This document shows, piece by piece, positions 47,964-59,701 of a stretch of DNA of 64,000 bases. The notes under the pieces were generated by a model. It was not told the DNA's origin. It was given only the letters and a program-made list of their open reading frames with translations, and did no database searches. This DNA is from Halichoerus grypus. Its lineage: Eukaryota > Chordata > Mammalia > Carnivora > Phocidae. The position numbers and the translations under genes were made by a program. The stretch covers positions 149,650,762 to 149,714,761 of the forward strand of contig NC_135718.1 of assembly GCF_964656455.1 (NCBI RefSeq). Reading direction: 5' to 3'. The stretch's first letter is position 1. The number at the start of each line of letters is the position of its first letter.

Positions 47964-48113
47964 TGGGGCGCCTGGGTGGCTCAGCTGGCTAAGTGTCTGC
48001 CTCTGGATTTCGACTCAGGTCATGATCTCAGGGTCATGGGATCAGGCCCCGCATCAGGCTCTGTGATGAGCATGGAGCCTGCTTGGGATTCTCGCTCTCC
48101 CTCTCCCCACCCA
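47964..48113 (+). mobile_element. Can-SINE, 3' truncated or tail-less
   Basis: GGGGCGCCTGGGTGGCTCAG, ACTCAGGTCATGATCTCAGGG, GGATCAGGCCCC and GCATGGAGCCTGCTTGGGATTC, then a CT-rich tract with no AAATA tail. Weak flanking repeat: CTAACCTT before and CTAACTTT after. Confidence 0.92.
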
Positions 48114-48369
48114 CACTAACTTTAAGCCCTTCTCAGCGGGGAACATCTCAGCCCCCCACAGAACTTTTGGCAAAGTCTAGAGACATTTTTGCTTCGCCCA
48201 ACTGGGTGGGGAATGAGTTGTTCCTGAGTCCTGGTAGGTAGAGGCCAGAGATGCTGCTAAACATCCACGAAGCACAGGTCAGCCCCCACAACAAAGAATT
48301 ATGTGGAAACCCTGCTTCAAAACCACTTGCAGATACTGTTTTTAGATCAAGCAATATAGTGCGAACGAA

Positions 48370-48515
48370 ATACTGATTTAAGAGCAGGAAACCTGAGGGG
48401 ACTCTCTTAGCTCTGTCACTAACTAGTTGTATATCCTCAGGCAAAGCAACGAACCTCTCAAAGTCCCAAATTCCTCATCTGTAAAATGCAAGGGCTAACC
48501 TCAATTACCTTTAAG
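48370..48515 (-). repeat. MIR relic, reverse
   Basis: AGCTCTGTCACTAACTAGTTGTATATCCTCAGGCAAAGCAAC and TTCCTCATCTGTAAAATGCAAGGG match reverse MIR closely. Confidence 0.75.
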
Positions 48516-48599
48516 TTCTCCTCCAGTTGCAAAGAAATACAATCCCAAGGCTCTTTATTCAGAACCACACAGAACTTGGAGCTGCCATGAAATGGTCCT

Positions 48600-48942
48600 T
48601 AGGTTTTTAATACTTCCAGGTCAACAAGATGGGGACGAAGGTTGGTTCGAGGGAACAGTCTCTGAGAACGTGTCCGACAGAGGAGGCTGGGGACCAACGG
48701 GTGGTTGCCATGGGCAAAATGGGGGAAGGGGAGAGGGAGGTACAGGTTTCCAGTCATGGGATGAAGAGGTCAAAGGCACAGCAGTGGGACCACAGCCAGC
48801 TGTCCTGCAATATCGCCGTATAGTGACAGACGGCGGCGACACGTGCGAGCACGGCGTGATGTACAGCTGTCAGATCACACTGTACGCCCGAAACTCACGT
48901 AACATTGTGTGTCAACTATACTTAAAAAAAAAAAAAAAATGG
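48600..48942 (+). repeat. Old L1 3'-end fragment
   Basis: GTGGTTGCCATGGGCAAAATGGGGG, a mid-part with GTACAGCTGTCAGATCACACTGTACGCCCGAAACTC and AACATTGTGTGTCAACTATACTT then A16. This follows the 3' UTR of old L1s ending in a poly-A tail. Confidence 0.65.
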
Positions 48943-49329
48943 GGCTCGACTACTGACCTCAGCAGGGACCTTGTCTCAACAGAGAGGAGGGCAGATGACC
49001 CGGGCTGCGGGGACCTTCCCTACAGATGCTCCCTGAAGAGAACCTGCCCCACCGAGCTGGGCCCTCGTCTGCCCTCCATTCCACCCACCAGCTCAGCTTC
49101 AATGAGAAACATGAGTTCCACTAAGCGCAAGTGTGAACTCTCACAGCAGAGCAGCTGAGAACCTTCCAGGGCCCATGTGCCGAGCAGAGCCAGTCCCCAG
49201 CTCAGAAGGGAGATGGTGTCAATGACACAGTGTCTTTGAAAATCCAGACAGGGCTCTGACAGGAGGAAAAGTCAGCTCCTGAAGGACCTCCGGGACTCAC
49301 CTCAGGAAAACAAGAGGCTTCCCTGTGGG

Positions 49330-49480
49330 GCCGGGCAGTTCAAACACTGAATCTGGATCAAGTTTCTGTCACTCATGCCCTGTGGGGTGAAGAAGATCCT
49401 GCACCAATTCTTACAACAGCTGTTGCGCAGGTTAAATGAGATTGAAAATTGCTCCTATGGGTCTCGGCAAGAATGCACAG
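49330..49480 (-). repeat. MIR relic, reverse
   Basis: GTGAAGAAGATCCTGCACC, TTACAACAGCTGTTGCGCAGGTTAAATGAG resembles the 'ttgtgaggattaaatgag' part of reverse MIR. Weak. Confidence 0.4.
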
Positions 49481-50227
49481 ACAGCGAACATCTCAGACAG
49501 CCCAGGGGTAAAGTTCTTTCATTTCTAACCGACTAAAAATTAGAAACATTAATTAAGAGAGGAGACTCACCAGGAGCAGCCTCTCTCTCAGAAGTAATCC
49601 TCAGAGCGGCCCGTAGATATTTCTGGTGAAAGCATCATGACTTCCGCCATAATGGATGGAGAAAGAGGAGAAGCAAGGCCAGCCCCGGTGGGGCTGCAAC
49701 AAGAAGGAAACTGTGCACTCCTTGCTCCTTTCCAACAGGATGAGGGCAACATTATTCAGGGTGAGGGACACATTATTCACCGCCGCCACCTCTCCACCTG
49801 TGTCTTCTGTGGAGAGAAAGGAAGGTGTCCCACAGGCCTAACCACGGGAAAGCGGGGAGCAAAAGTGACACCCAGAAGGTAGGAAGTGAATGCCTTGGCC
49901 TCTGACAGGAACAGTCTCAGGCTGTAGCCCGTACCCATTGCCCCCCACCTTCACCCACCTCGTGTGCTTCCAACTACCCCAGCGTGTGGGGGACTCTGAG
50001 CAGCACGCTTTTACTCCTCTTAGTCCCCTGTCGGCGGCCACTTCTCCACGGCCGAGCCCAGGGCAAAGCCCCCGCAGATGCTTCTGCGAACAGTTTAAGC
50101 AGGGTGTCAGACCTAAATAAAGCCGAGAGCACCATTCATTATCAGCTTGAAGAGGGAGAACAGTAGGCTCCATTAGTGACACCTGTAACTTGTAGTTAAT
50201 CAGGCCCCGGCACCACCTGCTGGGCGT

Positions 50228-50280
50228 GTGGGTCCGTGGGTGCGTGGGTCCGTGGGCACGTGGGCGCGTGGGTGCGTGGA
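50228..50280 (+). repeat. 8-bp G-rich minisatellite (GTGGGTSC)n
   Basis: Six consecutive 8-mers from 50228 to 50275: GTGGGTCC, GTGGGTGC, GTGGGTCC, GTGGGCAC, GTGGGCGC, GTGGGTGC, then a decayed GTGGAGTG. Every unit has a GGG run and most junctions make a CpG. Confidence 0.95.
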
Positions 50281-50532
50281 GTGGCGGATGTCAGCTCAAA
50301 CCCAGAGCGGCGTGTAAAATCAAGTCCTCTTCATTACATTGCTCATTTCACTTTTTCTCCTCTACTTCTGCCTGCCCCCTCCTTCCCCAAGACCAATTAG
50401 CAATAAAAGTAGGAATTTTGACATTCACTGTCGAACCAGGGTTCTCCCACAGGATTTGAGCCCTACATCCACTGGGTGCCCTGGGGTGCTGCGCCTCTCG
50501 GCTCCCGGAGCCTAACTCTTCCAGCGACTTCC

Positions 50533-50729
50533 TTTTTTTTTTTTTTTAAAGATTTTATTTGACAGAGAGAGACACAGCGAGAGAGGGAACACAAGCAGTG
50601 GGAGTGGGAGAGGGAGAAGTAGGCTTCCCGCAGAGCAGGGAGCCCGATGTGGGGCTCGATCCCAGGACCCTGGGATCATGACCCGAGCTGAAGGCAGACG
50701 CTTAACCGACTGAGCCACCCAGGCGCCCG
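50533..50729 (-). mobile_element. Can-SINE, reverse
   Basis: T15 and AAAGATTTTATTTGACAGAG on the plus strand, ending ACTGAGCCACCCAGGCGCCC. A duplication with two mismatches is at 50519-50532 (TTCCAGCGACTTCC) and 50730-50743 (TTCCAGCAACTTTC). Confidence 0.96.
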
Positions 50730-51284
50730 TTCCAGCAACTTTCTAAACGATGACTCACAACATCTCTAATATCGTAATCACCTTTTTATTTGGCCCACGC
50801 CTTCGTGGGTTGGGAATGTGGGAGAGGCTGGGCTGACAGTTCTTGCCTGGGGTTCTCGTGCTGTTGCTGTAGGACGTTGGCTCAAGCTGCAGTCATCTAA
50901 AGGTCAACCTGGCCGGGCGTGCAAGATGGCTCGCTCACAAGGCTGGCGGATGACACTGGTTACTGACCGAGAGCTCGGCTGGAGCTGTCGACCAGAGTGC
51001 CACACGTGACCTCGCCAGCCTGGCTGGAGCAGGCTAGCCGGACTCCTTGGCAGCTGGGTCCCCTCAGAGTGAGGGACAGCTGTCTGGTCTTGTTTTGGAG
51101 CTAGCCTCAGAAGTCTAGTACTTCCACGGCGTTCTATGGGCAACCAGGGAGTCCCTAAGGTCAGCCCAGAATCCAGGAGCGGGTAGTCACAGACCCCATC
51201 TCTCTCCATGACAGGAGTGTCCAAGATTTTGCAGACAGGTTTTTAAATCCCCGCACTGACCTGTTTAACTTTTAAAGTCCCTGA

Positions 51285-51385
51285 CCACTTGGGGTCAGGG
51301 ACTAGGCCTCATGTATCATCCATCATGCCTCACAGGGCATCTGGCTTTTAGGAGATGCTCCGTAACTAGATGCTGAGTGAATGAA
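51285..51385 (+). repeat. L2 3'-end relic
   Basis: CACTTGGGGTCAGGGACTAGGCC, CCTCACAGGGCATCTGGC and GATGCTGAGTGAATGAAC follow the L2 3' end. Confidence 0.5.
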
Positions 51386-51834
51386 CAAAAAGAGCAAATG
51401 AGCTTCCAGAGTAAGGATCTGTTGTTTTTTGTGTTTTTTTTTAAGTCAAGTTACTTCCCTGGAGACTCCTCTTCCTCCTCCACACTGCCACAGTGTGGGT
51501 ACTATATCCAACTTTCATGGGATGGTGGTTAGGAATAAACGCAATCATTCATGAGGACGGATTTTCATTTTCCCTTAGTTGTTGGGAAAGACTCGAGATG
51601 GCACCACGTGGCCGGCCCTGTCCACAGAGCTGCACGGCTTGCCCTCCTGCCCATGCTGAGGTAGGGCTGGCTGTCTCTCCTTCCTCCCTGCTGCCTGGTC
51701 AGCCCTTGGCAGCCTGTCTCCATCTCGCGCTCCTGCATGGGCAGCGTGGGGATCGGAAGCTGGTGCCTTACTGCAAATCTGTCTCTCCCTGTCTGCAGGC
51801 TGGCCTGGGGCAGGTTGCTCCATCCTCCTTGGTC

Positions 51835-51965
51835 TCGTCTGCACCTGCACGAGGAGGATAATACCTGCCCCACGTAGTTGTGTTGAGGGGAAACGTGCCA
51901 CCGTGCGCTGCGTGTTCCGGTGACCTAGTGTACGGTAAGTGTGGCGCAAGTGTAATTAGCGACAG
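51835..51965 (-). repeat. MIR-like relic, reverse
   Basis: GAGGAGGATAATACCTGCCCCACGTAGTTGTGTTGAGG matches 'ggataataatacctacctcatagggttgttgtgagg' of reverse MIR. Confidence 0.5.
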
Positions 51966-52159
51966 GCATCGGCCCTGCCTTCACGGGTCCCCTTTCCCTC
52001 TGAACTCCGTGCTCTACCCTAATGAACACCCTTCAGAGTCCAAAACATGCCATGTTTTCTTTCACTTCTGTGCTGTTCCACATGCAACTTCCTCCTACGA
52101 GGATTAACTTAAAGCCCTCAGACCAGCGCCGGGCTCGTGCTAAGTACTACCCCAGTGTT

Positions 52160-52660
52160 GGCAATTAGGACTCTGCCTGGAATGTTCTTTCCCACCTCTC
52201 CTCTGCTCCCCTCTTCGGCTAATTCCTAGTCATCTTTCCAGTCTTAGTTCAGATGTTTCCTTACAAGCTTACCTTCTCCCCCCAAACCCAGGTCAGGTGT
52301 CTTTCCAATCAAGGTCCCTGCTGGTTCCTGTGCGTCCTTCTGCAGCTTACAAAAAGGCTCCCCTTCCCCAAGGCAGCATGTGTCTTGAGAGGGGGATGGA
52401 CTGGATTTCAGCCTCTACTCACCCCTTCAGCCAAGAGCCAGTGAGCAGCCCCACCCTACAAAACCACGCACAGCTGCCCTGCTTCCGGTGAGCACCCACT
52501 ACATTTATCACACCCCAGTGCAATCAGCCCTTGTCCCTCCAGACGGAGGACTCCACAAGGCCATGGCTACAGCTGCTCCAAATGAAATCTCCAATACCTA
52601 ATACACCACTCCGCACTTAATAGCTGCTCAGGAAATCTTTGTTGAATGAATGAATAGACA
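52160..52660 (+). repeat. L2 LINE 3'-region relic
   Basis: CTGCCTGGAATGTTCTTTCCC, TTTCCAGTCTTAGTTCAGATGTTTCC, CCAGACGGAGGACTCCACAAGG and GAAATCTTTGTTGAATGAATGAATAG follow the L2 3' region with an intact typical end. Confidence 0.75.
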
Positions 52661-53108
52661 ATGAAGGACAGACCATGGCCTTGTATTCTTCCCCTGTGTT
52701 TGTTTACGTCTTCCAGGGCCCTGGTATAAACACGAAGCCCTCAGTAACACATGCTGACTTGTCACCCACATGTTTGTGGGGTCTGTTCTGGGTATGAGGA
52801 ACAGGGAGGGAAGCTTCCAGATCCTTCGATCACACAGTGGAGTTCAGGCTCCAGCTGGAAAGAGCACTCTGCTGTAAGGGGCTTCCATCCAGGTGGCTTA
52901 TGGACCTCTGCAAATGCTACCCTATTAAACAGCAAAGAGCTATCAAGGGTCCAGCTGAGTCTGCCCAAGAATGGACAGAATGTGCTACCCGAGATTTCCC
53001 TGAACGGTTCAGAAAGCGCCGGGTAAGGGTACTGCCCCAGCCGCTGCCCACAGAGCCAGAAGACGGGAATCCCAAGCCACGTGCCAGGTGAGCAGGCAGC
53101 GCGCGCCC

Positions 53109-53111
53109 ACG

Positions 53112-53144
<33 letters not shown>
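53109..53144 (+). repeat. (CA)n microsatellite
   Basis: A near-perfect CA tract, preceded by a GC-rich alternating CGCGCGCCCACGCACG stretch. Confidence 0.95.
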
Positions 53145-53146
<2 letters not shown>

Positions 53147-53502
53147 CATTCAGTGGGGCCCTGCCTTTAATAAGCTGGCGATAGCTGTAGCTTCTTAAAA
53201 AGGAGAGACATTAGTAAGGCAATAAGACAGACCAACCTGGACAGTTAAGGTGCTGGTTTCAGTGCGTCTCTAAGGGGGCAGGGAGGGGAGGGAGTGTGGT
53301 GGAAGATGTGAAGCCCGGGGGTGGCAGCAGAACCAATGTACACACCAGCAAGCCTGGTCGGAGCTCTAGCTCCACGTTGCTGAGACAAGGTGCCTTCCCT
53401 CTGTATCTGTGTCCCCAAGTGTCAGTGAGCAGTAGAGGGGTCTTTCTACTCCCTGCAATTATCCTGAGAATAACGTCAGATAAGCATAAAAGCAATTTTT
53501 TA

Positions 53503-53709
53503 CATCTTTTTTTTTTTAAAGATTTTATTTATTTATTTGACAGAGAGAGAGAGACACAGTGAGAGAGGGAACACAAGCAGGGGGAGTGGGAGAGGGAGAA
53601 GCAGGCTTCCCGCGGAGCAGGGAGCCCGATGTGGGACTCGATCCCAGGACTCTGGGATCATGACCTGAGCCAAAGGCAGACGCTTAACAACTGAGCCACC
53701 CAGGCAGCC
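53503..53709 (-). mobile_element. Can-SINE, reverse, left member of a SINE pair
   Basis: T-rich tail, AAAGATTTTATTTATTTATTTGACAG and body, then AACTGAGCCACCCAGGCAGCCC head. No duplication of its own is clear. It lies inside the outer duplication at 53484-53498 / 53934-53948. Confidence 0.95.
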
Positions 53710-53735
53710 CTATATGAGGGTTTTATCTTATTTTT

Positions 53736-53933
53736 TATTTTTTTAAAGACTTTATTTATTTGACAGAGAGAGAAACAGCGAGAGAGAGGGAACACAAGCA
53801 GGGGATAGTGGGAGAAGGAGAAGCAGGCTCTCCACTGAGCAGGGAGCCCGATGCGGGGCTCGATCCCAGGACCCTGGGATCATGACCTGAGCTGAAGGCA
53901 GCCACTTCACCGACTGAGCCACCCAGGCGCCCC
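53736..53933 (-). mobile_element. Can-SINE, reverse, right member of a SINE pair
   Basis: TTTTTTTAAAGACTTTATTTATTTGACAG, then ACTGAGCCACCCAGGCGCCCC. An exact 15-bp repeat GCATAAAAGCAATTT lies right after it (53934-53948) and before the left SINE (53484-53498), so one duplication encloses both copies. Confidence 0.95.
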
Positions 53934-53989
53934 GCATAAAAGCAATTTGAAAGTGGATAATTCCATAAGCTTTTGTCATTGGGCTGTCT

Positions 53990-54215
53990 CATTCCTCTGT
54001 ATCGTCACCCTGCTGCTATGGTGCTCTCCCTCCTGGGACCCCCTCCTTCTGTCTTCGTCCTTCACAACGGCTCCTAATAGTCCATCGGTCTCAGCCTGTC
54101 ATGTGTGACTCCTCTAGATACATATCCTGGCTTCTTGGGGACAATGGTCACATCAGGTATTTTCTTGGGTCCTTAAAGCTCAGAGCCCAGCACCTGGCAC
54201 GTGGGCTCACTGAAT
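53990..54215 (+). repeat. L2 LINE 3'-end relic
   Basis: The TCTTGGGGACAATGGTCACATC area and CTCAGAGCCCAGCACCTGGCACGTGGGCTCACTGAATCC resemble the L2 3' end. Confidence 0.45.
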
Positions 54216-56219
54216 CCAAGCCTGTGTGTACACACATGCAGATGCACACATCTTTATCCTTCTCATCCGCAGAGGAGCTGACCACTGGAACAGCAAATCA
54301 ACCCCTTCAGCGAAAAGAACCAAAGGGCAGTGTTCTCTTATGTCAAATTTCATTATCCTCAAAACAGAGCTCCAAAACCTTGGCTGACGCAGTCCACCAA
54401 GCTGTAGAATTGGTTGACAGGTTAAAATCCAGCCCAACCCACTAACTGTGGGGGGAAAAGGAACTTGCAGTAAGAGAACATGATCCGGAGACCACAACGG
54501 TTACTTCGTTCCAAAGAGGAACCTTAGCAGCCCACCTGCAAGCACCTGCAAATGGACCGGAGCCGTCTGGGGCTCGTATCTCATTTGACCTCAGTTACTT
54601 TCATAGCAAAAGACTTCTTATCAAGACTATTATGGTCCACTAGTTAAAACAGATGTTAAAGCAATGACTCACCAAGAAAACCCAAAATGGGCATACCTTG
54701 AGCATTTTAACATAAGTATATTAATGTAGGTTTACGGACATTTTTGATGCATATTGGTGATCTGTCCTCTAGGTATGGGTCCACAGATTAATTGCCCAAA
54801 GTCCTCCTTGGATAAATAACACACTGACCCTGATTTCTGGTTTGCTTTCTTCCAAGTGGATGAAGAACTTGAAGACACTGCACTGTAGACACAAAGACTC
54901 CTGAAGGCAGACCCCTTCCACAGGGGCTTCTTTCTCTTCGAACTTTTAACTGTTATCGTCTTTGCACCTAGTTCACTGGCAATTTCTTTTGTAGCAACTC
55001 ACTTTTACCAATTTTGTTGGGAACGCTCAACTTAGTTTTATAAACAGACAATTACAGGAGATTTGATGTTAAGCTCTTGGAAGATTGCCTAGCACGCAGT
55101 GGTGCTCGATGCACGTTAGCTATCTATCCTCCCACTCATTCCATTTATGTCATGATCAAGTTATTCAGTTACAATAGCAAATTTAACCGGCGCAGACAGG
55201 TACAGGAACTTGCACAATGGGCTCTTGCTACGCACTCAGCCTTAGTGGAGGGAGAATTACTGTGCACACAAAAGTAACGTGGGCATAGAGTAATGGTAGC
55301 CATTAACATGTTTTGCAAAAGGAATGGAGACTAGCAAGTAAGTTCAGTGGAGATCACGTAAGAGAGTGGCTTCTCTGATGAAGTCCTTCCAATCCCTACC
55401 CTCCTCCCACTGTGGACGCCATTGCCAACCAGAGCCCATGTGTAAAGTCACACCCAGCTGGAGGGGTGACGTGAAGGTTACACCCATCCATGCTCCCTTC
55501 TCCAAGCCAGACATTCCCCACATGGGGCTGCGTGCACCCGAAAGGAAGAGGCGCTTCCCCTAACTCACACATCCATTCTCCCTCCTTCTCCCCCAATCTC
55601 ACCTTATGCCCTGTGCTCTCCTCATTCATGCCCAGTAAACAGTTAGGCAGGACTATTAATGTAGGGCAGCATACTGCACATGATGCCTTCATTAAAAACA
55701 GCACAGTCCAATAAAGAAATGCTTGCACAGGAAATGGGATTAATTCTCTCAGGCCTGGCTCACTCCAACCGGAGGACTGCACTGAGCCTAGCCGCGTGCC
55801 TGGCCATGCACCAACTGCTTCACGGGCCTCTCTTTTTGCCCTCTGAGGCCAACTGATGGCACAAGTAACAGCAACAATCAGTTTTTATTTGCAGAGTCCA
55901 CTTACATCGTGCAAAATACAAAGCTAAACCTTTCCCTGCAAAGTCTCCCCTTTAAGTGGGCTGGCCGATGGCGTGGTCTGTGTCCACTTGAGTTGAGCAT
56001 TCTTTTAATAAAGGATTTGGTTATACTTTAATTCTTCGGACCTCATTTTCATTCTTATGAGTCAACTGTCGATTGCCTGCTGAATTTCAGGCAGAGGTAA
56101 TCCAAAATCCTATGTGCCTTAAAATCGAAACTGACCAGCATCTTCACCAAACCAGGCACCACACTGAAAAAGGGATTGCTCCCCAGTGGGCCTCAATGCT
56201 CATGTAAATCCCGATGTAA

Positions 56220-56338
56220 ATAGGGGAACAGGCACAGAAAGTGGCTGGTCGAAGGCCTTGGGTGAGGGCAGGATTAGCAGGATGCTGGAAATCAAATCCC
56301 AATCTCCTGACCTCCTGTCCCAGCAGCTGCACTGCTTT
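56220..56338 (+). repeat. MIR relic
   Basis: GGCACAGAAAGTGGCTGGTCGAAGGCCTTGGGTGAGG, GAAATCAAATCCCAATCTCCTGACC and GCAGCTGCACTGCTTTCCC match the 3' half of forward MIR. Confidence 0.6.
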
Positions 56339-57184
56339 CCCAGGCTCCAGTGTTAGAGTTAAATAGCTTAACAAGGGCTTTACTAGGCTGAAGTCAACGT
56401 TAGAAAACGGATTCCACCTGCGTGATCTGCAGTCCTCTGTCTCGAATAAGAATTTACCCAAAAAAGGACATAGGTCTTACCCCTGAGGGACTGCATGCAG
56501 CTTTCAGACTGAAGTTCCTGAAAAGACCGACTCAGGACTTCCTACCACAAAGGAAGAGTCAAGAATCCTCTCTAGCAAAGGTGAGCTGGCCTCAGCGCTA
56601 AGTGGGAAGTAAACTGGTTTAAATCACCACCCTCTCACCGGATACCAAGATGAACCCAATAGCCCGTACACAGATTACTGTGCTTCCTTGAGGGTCAGGG
56701 GTAAGCCAAGGCCCCGATGAACACGTTACCATCCAGATGACACCAATTCGTTCCCAAATAAGTAGCGATTGAGCTACAGGAGGCTGCCCCATGGCTGTGG
56801 GGAGGGGGACGGGTCAGGGAGCCGCAGGATCTGCATCATCAGAGCAAGCTGGTGAAAGGCAGCCTTCAACCTGCCAGCCTTGCTACAGCCCGCGGGCCAG
56901 CCTGGGGGCTGTGGGTTTCCACTGAGAGACTCCATCTCTAAACAACGAGAACAGGAAGGAAAGAATAGAGAAACAAGACTCCTACGCACCCCACACCCCA
57001 CCAAAAAAAAGGTTGGATACTCTTTTCTAGAAGAAAAAGGAGGGAGAGAGGAGGCAGAGGACCAGAAGGACAGACTTGCCCCACCTCCTCAGAGCTTAGC
57101 AGGGCCACATGTCGGGGAGGGAAGCATGTGCTTTAATGCCAGGGAGGTGGAAAGAGTAAAGTTAAGGAGGCCCAGTAGCTTCTG

Positions 57185-57350
57185 CTGGGGTATCCTTGGG
57201 CACACTACTTGAGCTTGCAGCCCCTCAGCTGCACAATACGAATGGCCTGTTGTGAGGGATGAGTCACCTAAAAATACTTCCCCGAGGATTAAGTGAGATA
57301 TCCCTGCGAAGCATCGGACACAGATTCGGGCATTTACCAGGGCGCAATAT
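57185..57350 (-). repeat. MIR relic, reverse
   Basis: TATCCTTGGGCACACTACTTGAGC, GTTGTGAGGGATGAGT and GAGGATTAAGTGAGATATCCCTGCGAAGC resemble reverse MIR. Confidence 0.5.
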
Positions 57351-59299
57351 AATGGTCGCCTCTGGGCTTAGTAACCGAGGAAACGTTAGCACAGTGCTAA
57401 CAGGGTAGGCATTCAAACCTGCTGGTTGGCACTAAAGTTGGAGAGCTACCCGCAGAGGGATCGGGAGGTTGAACGGTCCTGGAGCACTTCAGATGGAAAG
57501 GAGCCAGATGAGCGGGTCAGGAATGAAATCCAAAATAAAAAAAGACCTTGGCCCACAGCAGGTGATGGATAAACATCTTTGGAATGAGAACTTACACAAC
57601 ACGGCATTTGCCTCATGACATTACGCCGGGACCAGGAGAAGGGACATGAACTATATAGGCTCTATTCCCAACCCACCCTGAGGATCCTTCCTGCCTCGGT
57701 TTCTCCTCTCTACCCGATGGGCCCAAATGACTTGCTGTCCCTTCCAGCTCTCAGATTATTCCTAGGATTCGTTCAACTGATGAGAGAGAGGTATTGGCCA
57801 AGGACGAGCCCACACGTATGCCTCTGTGTCAGCGTGGGGTGTCTTGGGAATGGGTGGGGCAGCCTAGCCTTCCTCCGCCAGCCCCACATGGGCCAAGAGA
57901 CGGAATGCCAGGGATTAACCGCTGTCACCTTTGTGTGACTACCCCACGGCCTTCAATGGTATTGCCATGCACGCAGGCCTGGTTTTAATTAAGCAGTGTC
58001 TGCGTCCGTCCAGCCACCAAAGCTTTGATCTCTGCATGGGGCATGCTTCTGCACTGTTGACCGTGCTCCAAGAGTCTGAAACACAAGCCAGCGAAAGCCT
58101 TTGACAGTTCAGCCTTGACGAGGCTCCGGGAGGCCCCCTCACAGGTGTGCCCAAGGGTGAGGGCCACCAAGGGGCAGGGGTGGAGCAGAGTGGGGCAGGG
58201 AAAGGCGGCGAGAGGTGTGCTGGGAAAGCGCGAGCACCGGATCAGGCTTCTCTGGTTTAGGGAAGCTCCTGAGCAAATGCACAGTAAGGCCCAGGCTGGT
58301 TGCTACATATGCAATCCAACCAAGATGGGGAGAAAAATGCTCTGTTGCAGGGAGACAACTAAGAGTCAGAGCAAATTCAGGTGAGCTGCGGGAACCTCTC
58401 CACGAAGGGAAAGATCTCAGAATCAAGTCTAACCTCACGACAGCTGACAGGTTTAAAAAGAGTTTTAAGATGTGTGAAAGGAAAACTTTCCCCTGTATTG
58501 TACTTCTTTCCCCACGTATTAAGGACTCACTGAAGGAATTCTCAGATTTAAACTAAAAAGTCGCAGGCCCAGATCTACAGGAACAGGTAGAGTTCTGAGT
58601 CTGTTACAAGCAGACTACCAGAACAGCACATGGAAGCAGCAAAAGGGGCTAGAGTCAGGGTACAGTTGGGAGACCCCAGAAGGAATGGCCTCTTCTCCTG
58701 CACGAATCCAGATGCACCACTCCATCTGGCCAAGAACAAAGGGCGGTGTGTGTTGCGGGGTGGGGGTCAGGGCTCCTCTTACAGAACGCGGTGAACACAT
58801 GCACCTTCTGGAATGGGCTCGAGAGTTCTAGCAGTAGCCACTCCTCCCGTGATGCAGATCTTCCCAGTCAGACTAGGATCGCAGAGAGCGGGGCAGCATC
58901 ATCTCACAGGAGGGCATAAGCTGGGAAGGACGGGGACATAACATGGTATGGGGAACAGAGAGAGGGGCAGACAGACAGACCCTGCTTGGGACAGGTTTAG
59001 AAGCTGGGGTCCCTGGAAGCTTGGGGAGGACAGATGCCAAAATGATCCAGCCAACTTCATAAGAGAAAAAGGTCTACTAGAAGACAATCCTAGAGTATAG
59101 CTCCAACTGTCCAAAAACCACGGACCTTCCACCATCTATGGAATAAGATAGCAGCACTCAATGCCTCCTGCAATATAAGCCCAATGTAGCTTCCCATCCT
59201 CGCTTCATGAAACCCACCCTGTTCCAGGGACACACTCACCTCACACAAGCAGACTCCAAAGCACAAGTTGGAGAACCACTACACTGGCTTAATTCGTCA

Positions 59300-59490
59300 G
59301 TGCCCAGACTCTGAAGCTAGACTGTGTAAATATGAATTCTGCTGCCTCTTCTTACTACTTATGTGACCTAGAGCAGGTTCCCTAACCTCTAAGCATTTAT
59401 TTCCCTCGCAGAAAATGGGAGAAGCAGCCATACCTACACATCATAGGGTTATCACAAGTATTAGAGGAGTGTATTCATGACGAATATTTA
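59300..59490 (-). repeat. MIR relic, reverse
   Basis: CAGACTCTGAAGCTAGACTGTG, CTACTTATGTGACCTAGAGCAGGTTCCCTAACCTCTAAGC and CATCATAGGGTTATCACAAGTATTAGAGGAG match reverse MIR in order. Confidence 0.75.
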
Positions 59491-59504
59491 ACAACTGTAT
59501 CTGG

Positions 59505-59701
59505 GGGGCACCTGGGTGGCTCAGTCGTTAAGCGTCTGCCTTCAGCTCAAGTCATGATCCCAGGGTCCTGGGATCGAGCCCCACATCGGGCTCCCTGCCC
59601 AGCGGGAAGCCTGCTTCTCCCTCTCCCACTCCCCTGCTTGTGTTCCCTTTCCCGCTGTGTCTCTGTCAAATAAATAAATAAAATCTTAAAAAAGAAAAAA
59701 A
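59505..59701 (+). mobile_element. Can-SINE
   Basis: GGGGCACCTGGGTGGCTCAG head, B box GATCGAGCCCC, CT-rich body, AAATAAATAAATAAAATCTT and A-rich tail. A short duplication AACTGTATCTGG (59493-59504) recurs as AACGTATCTGG (59702-59712). Confidence 0.96.
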
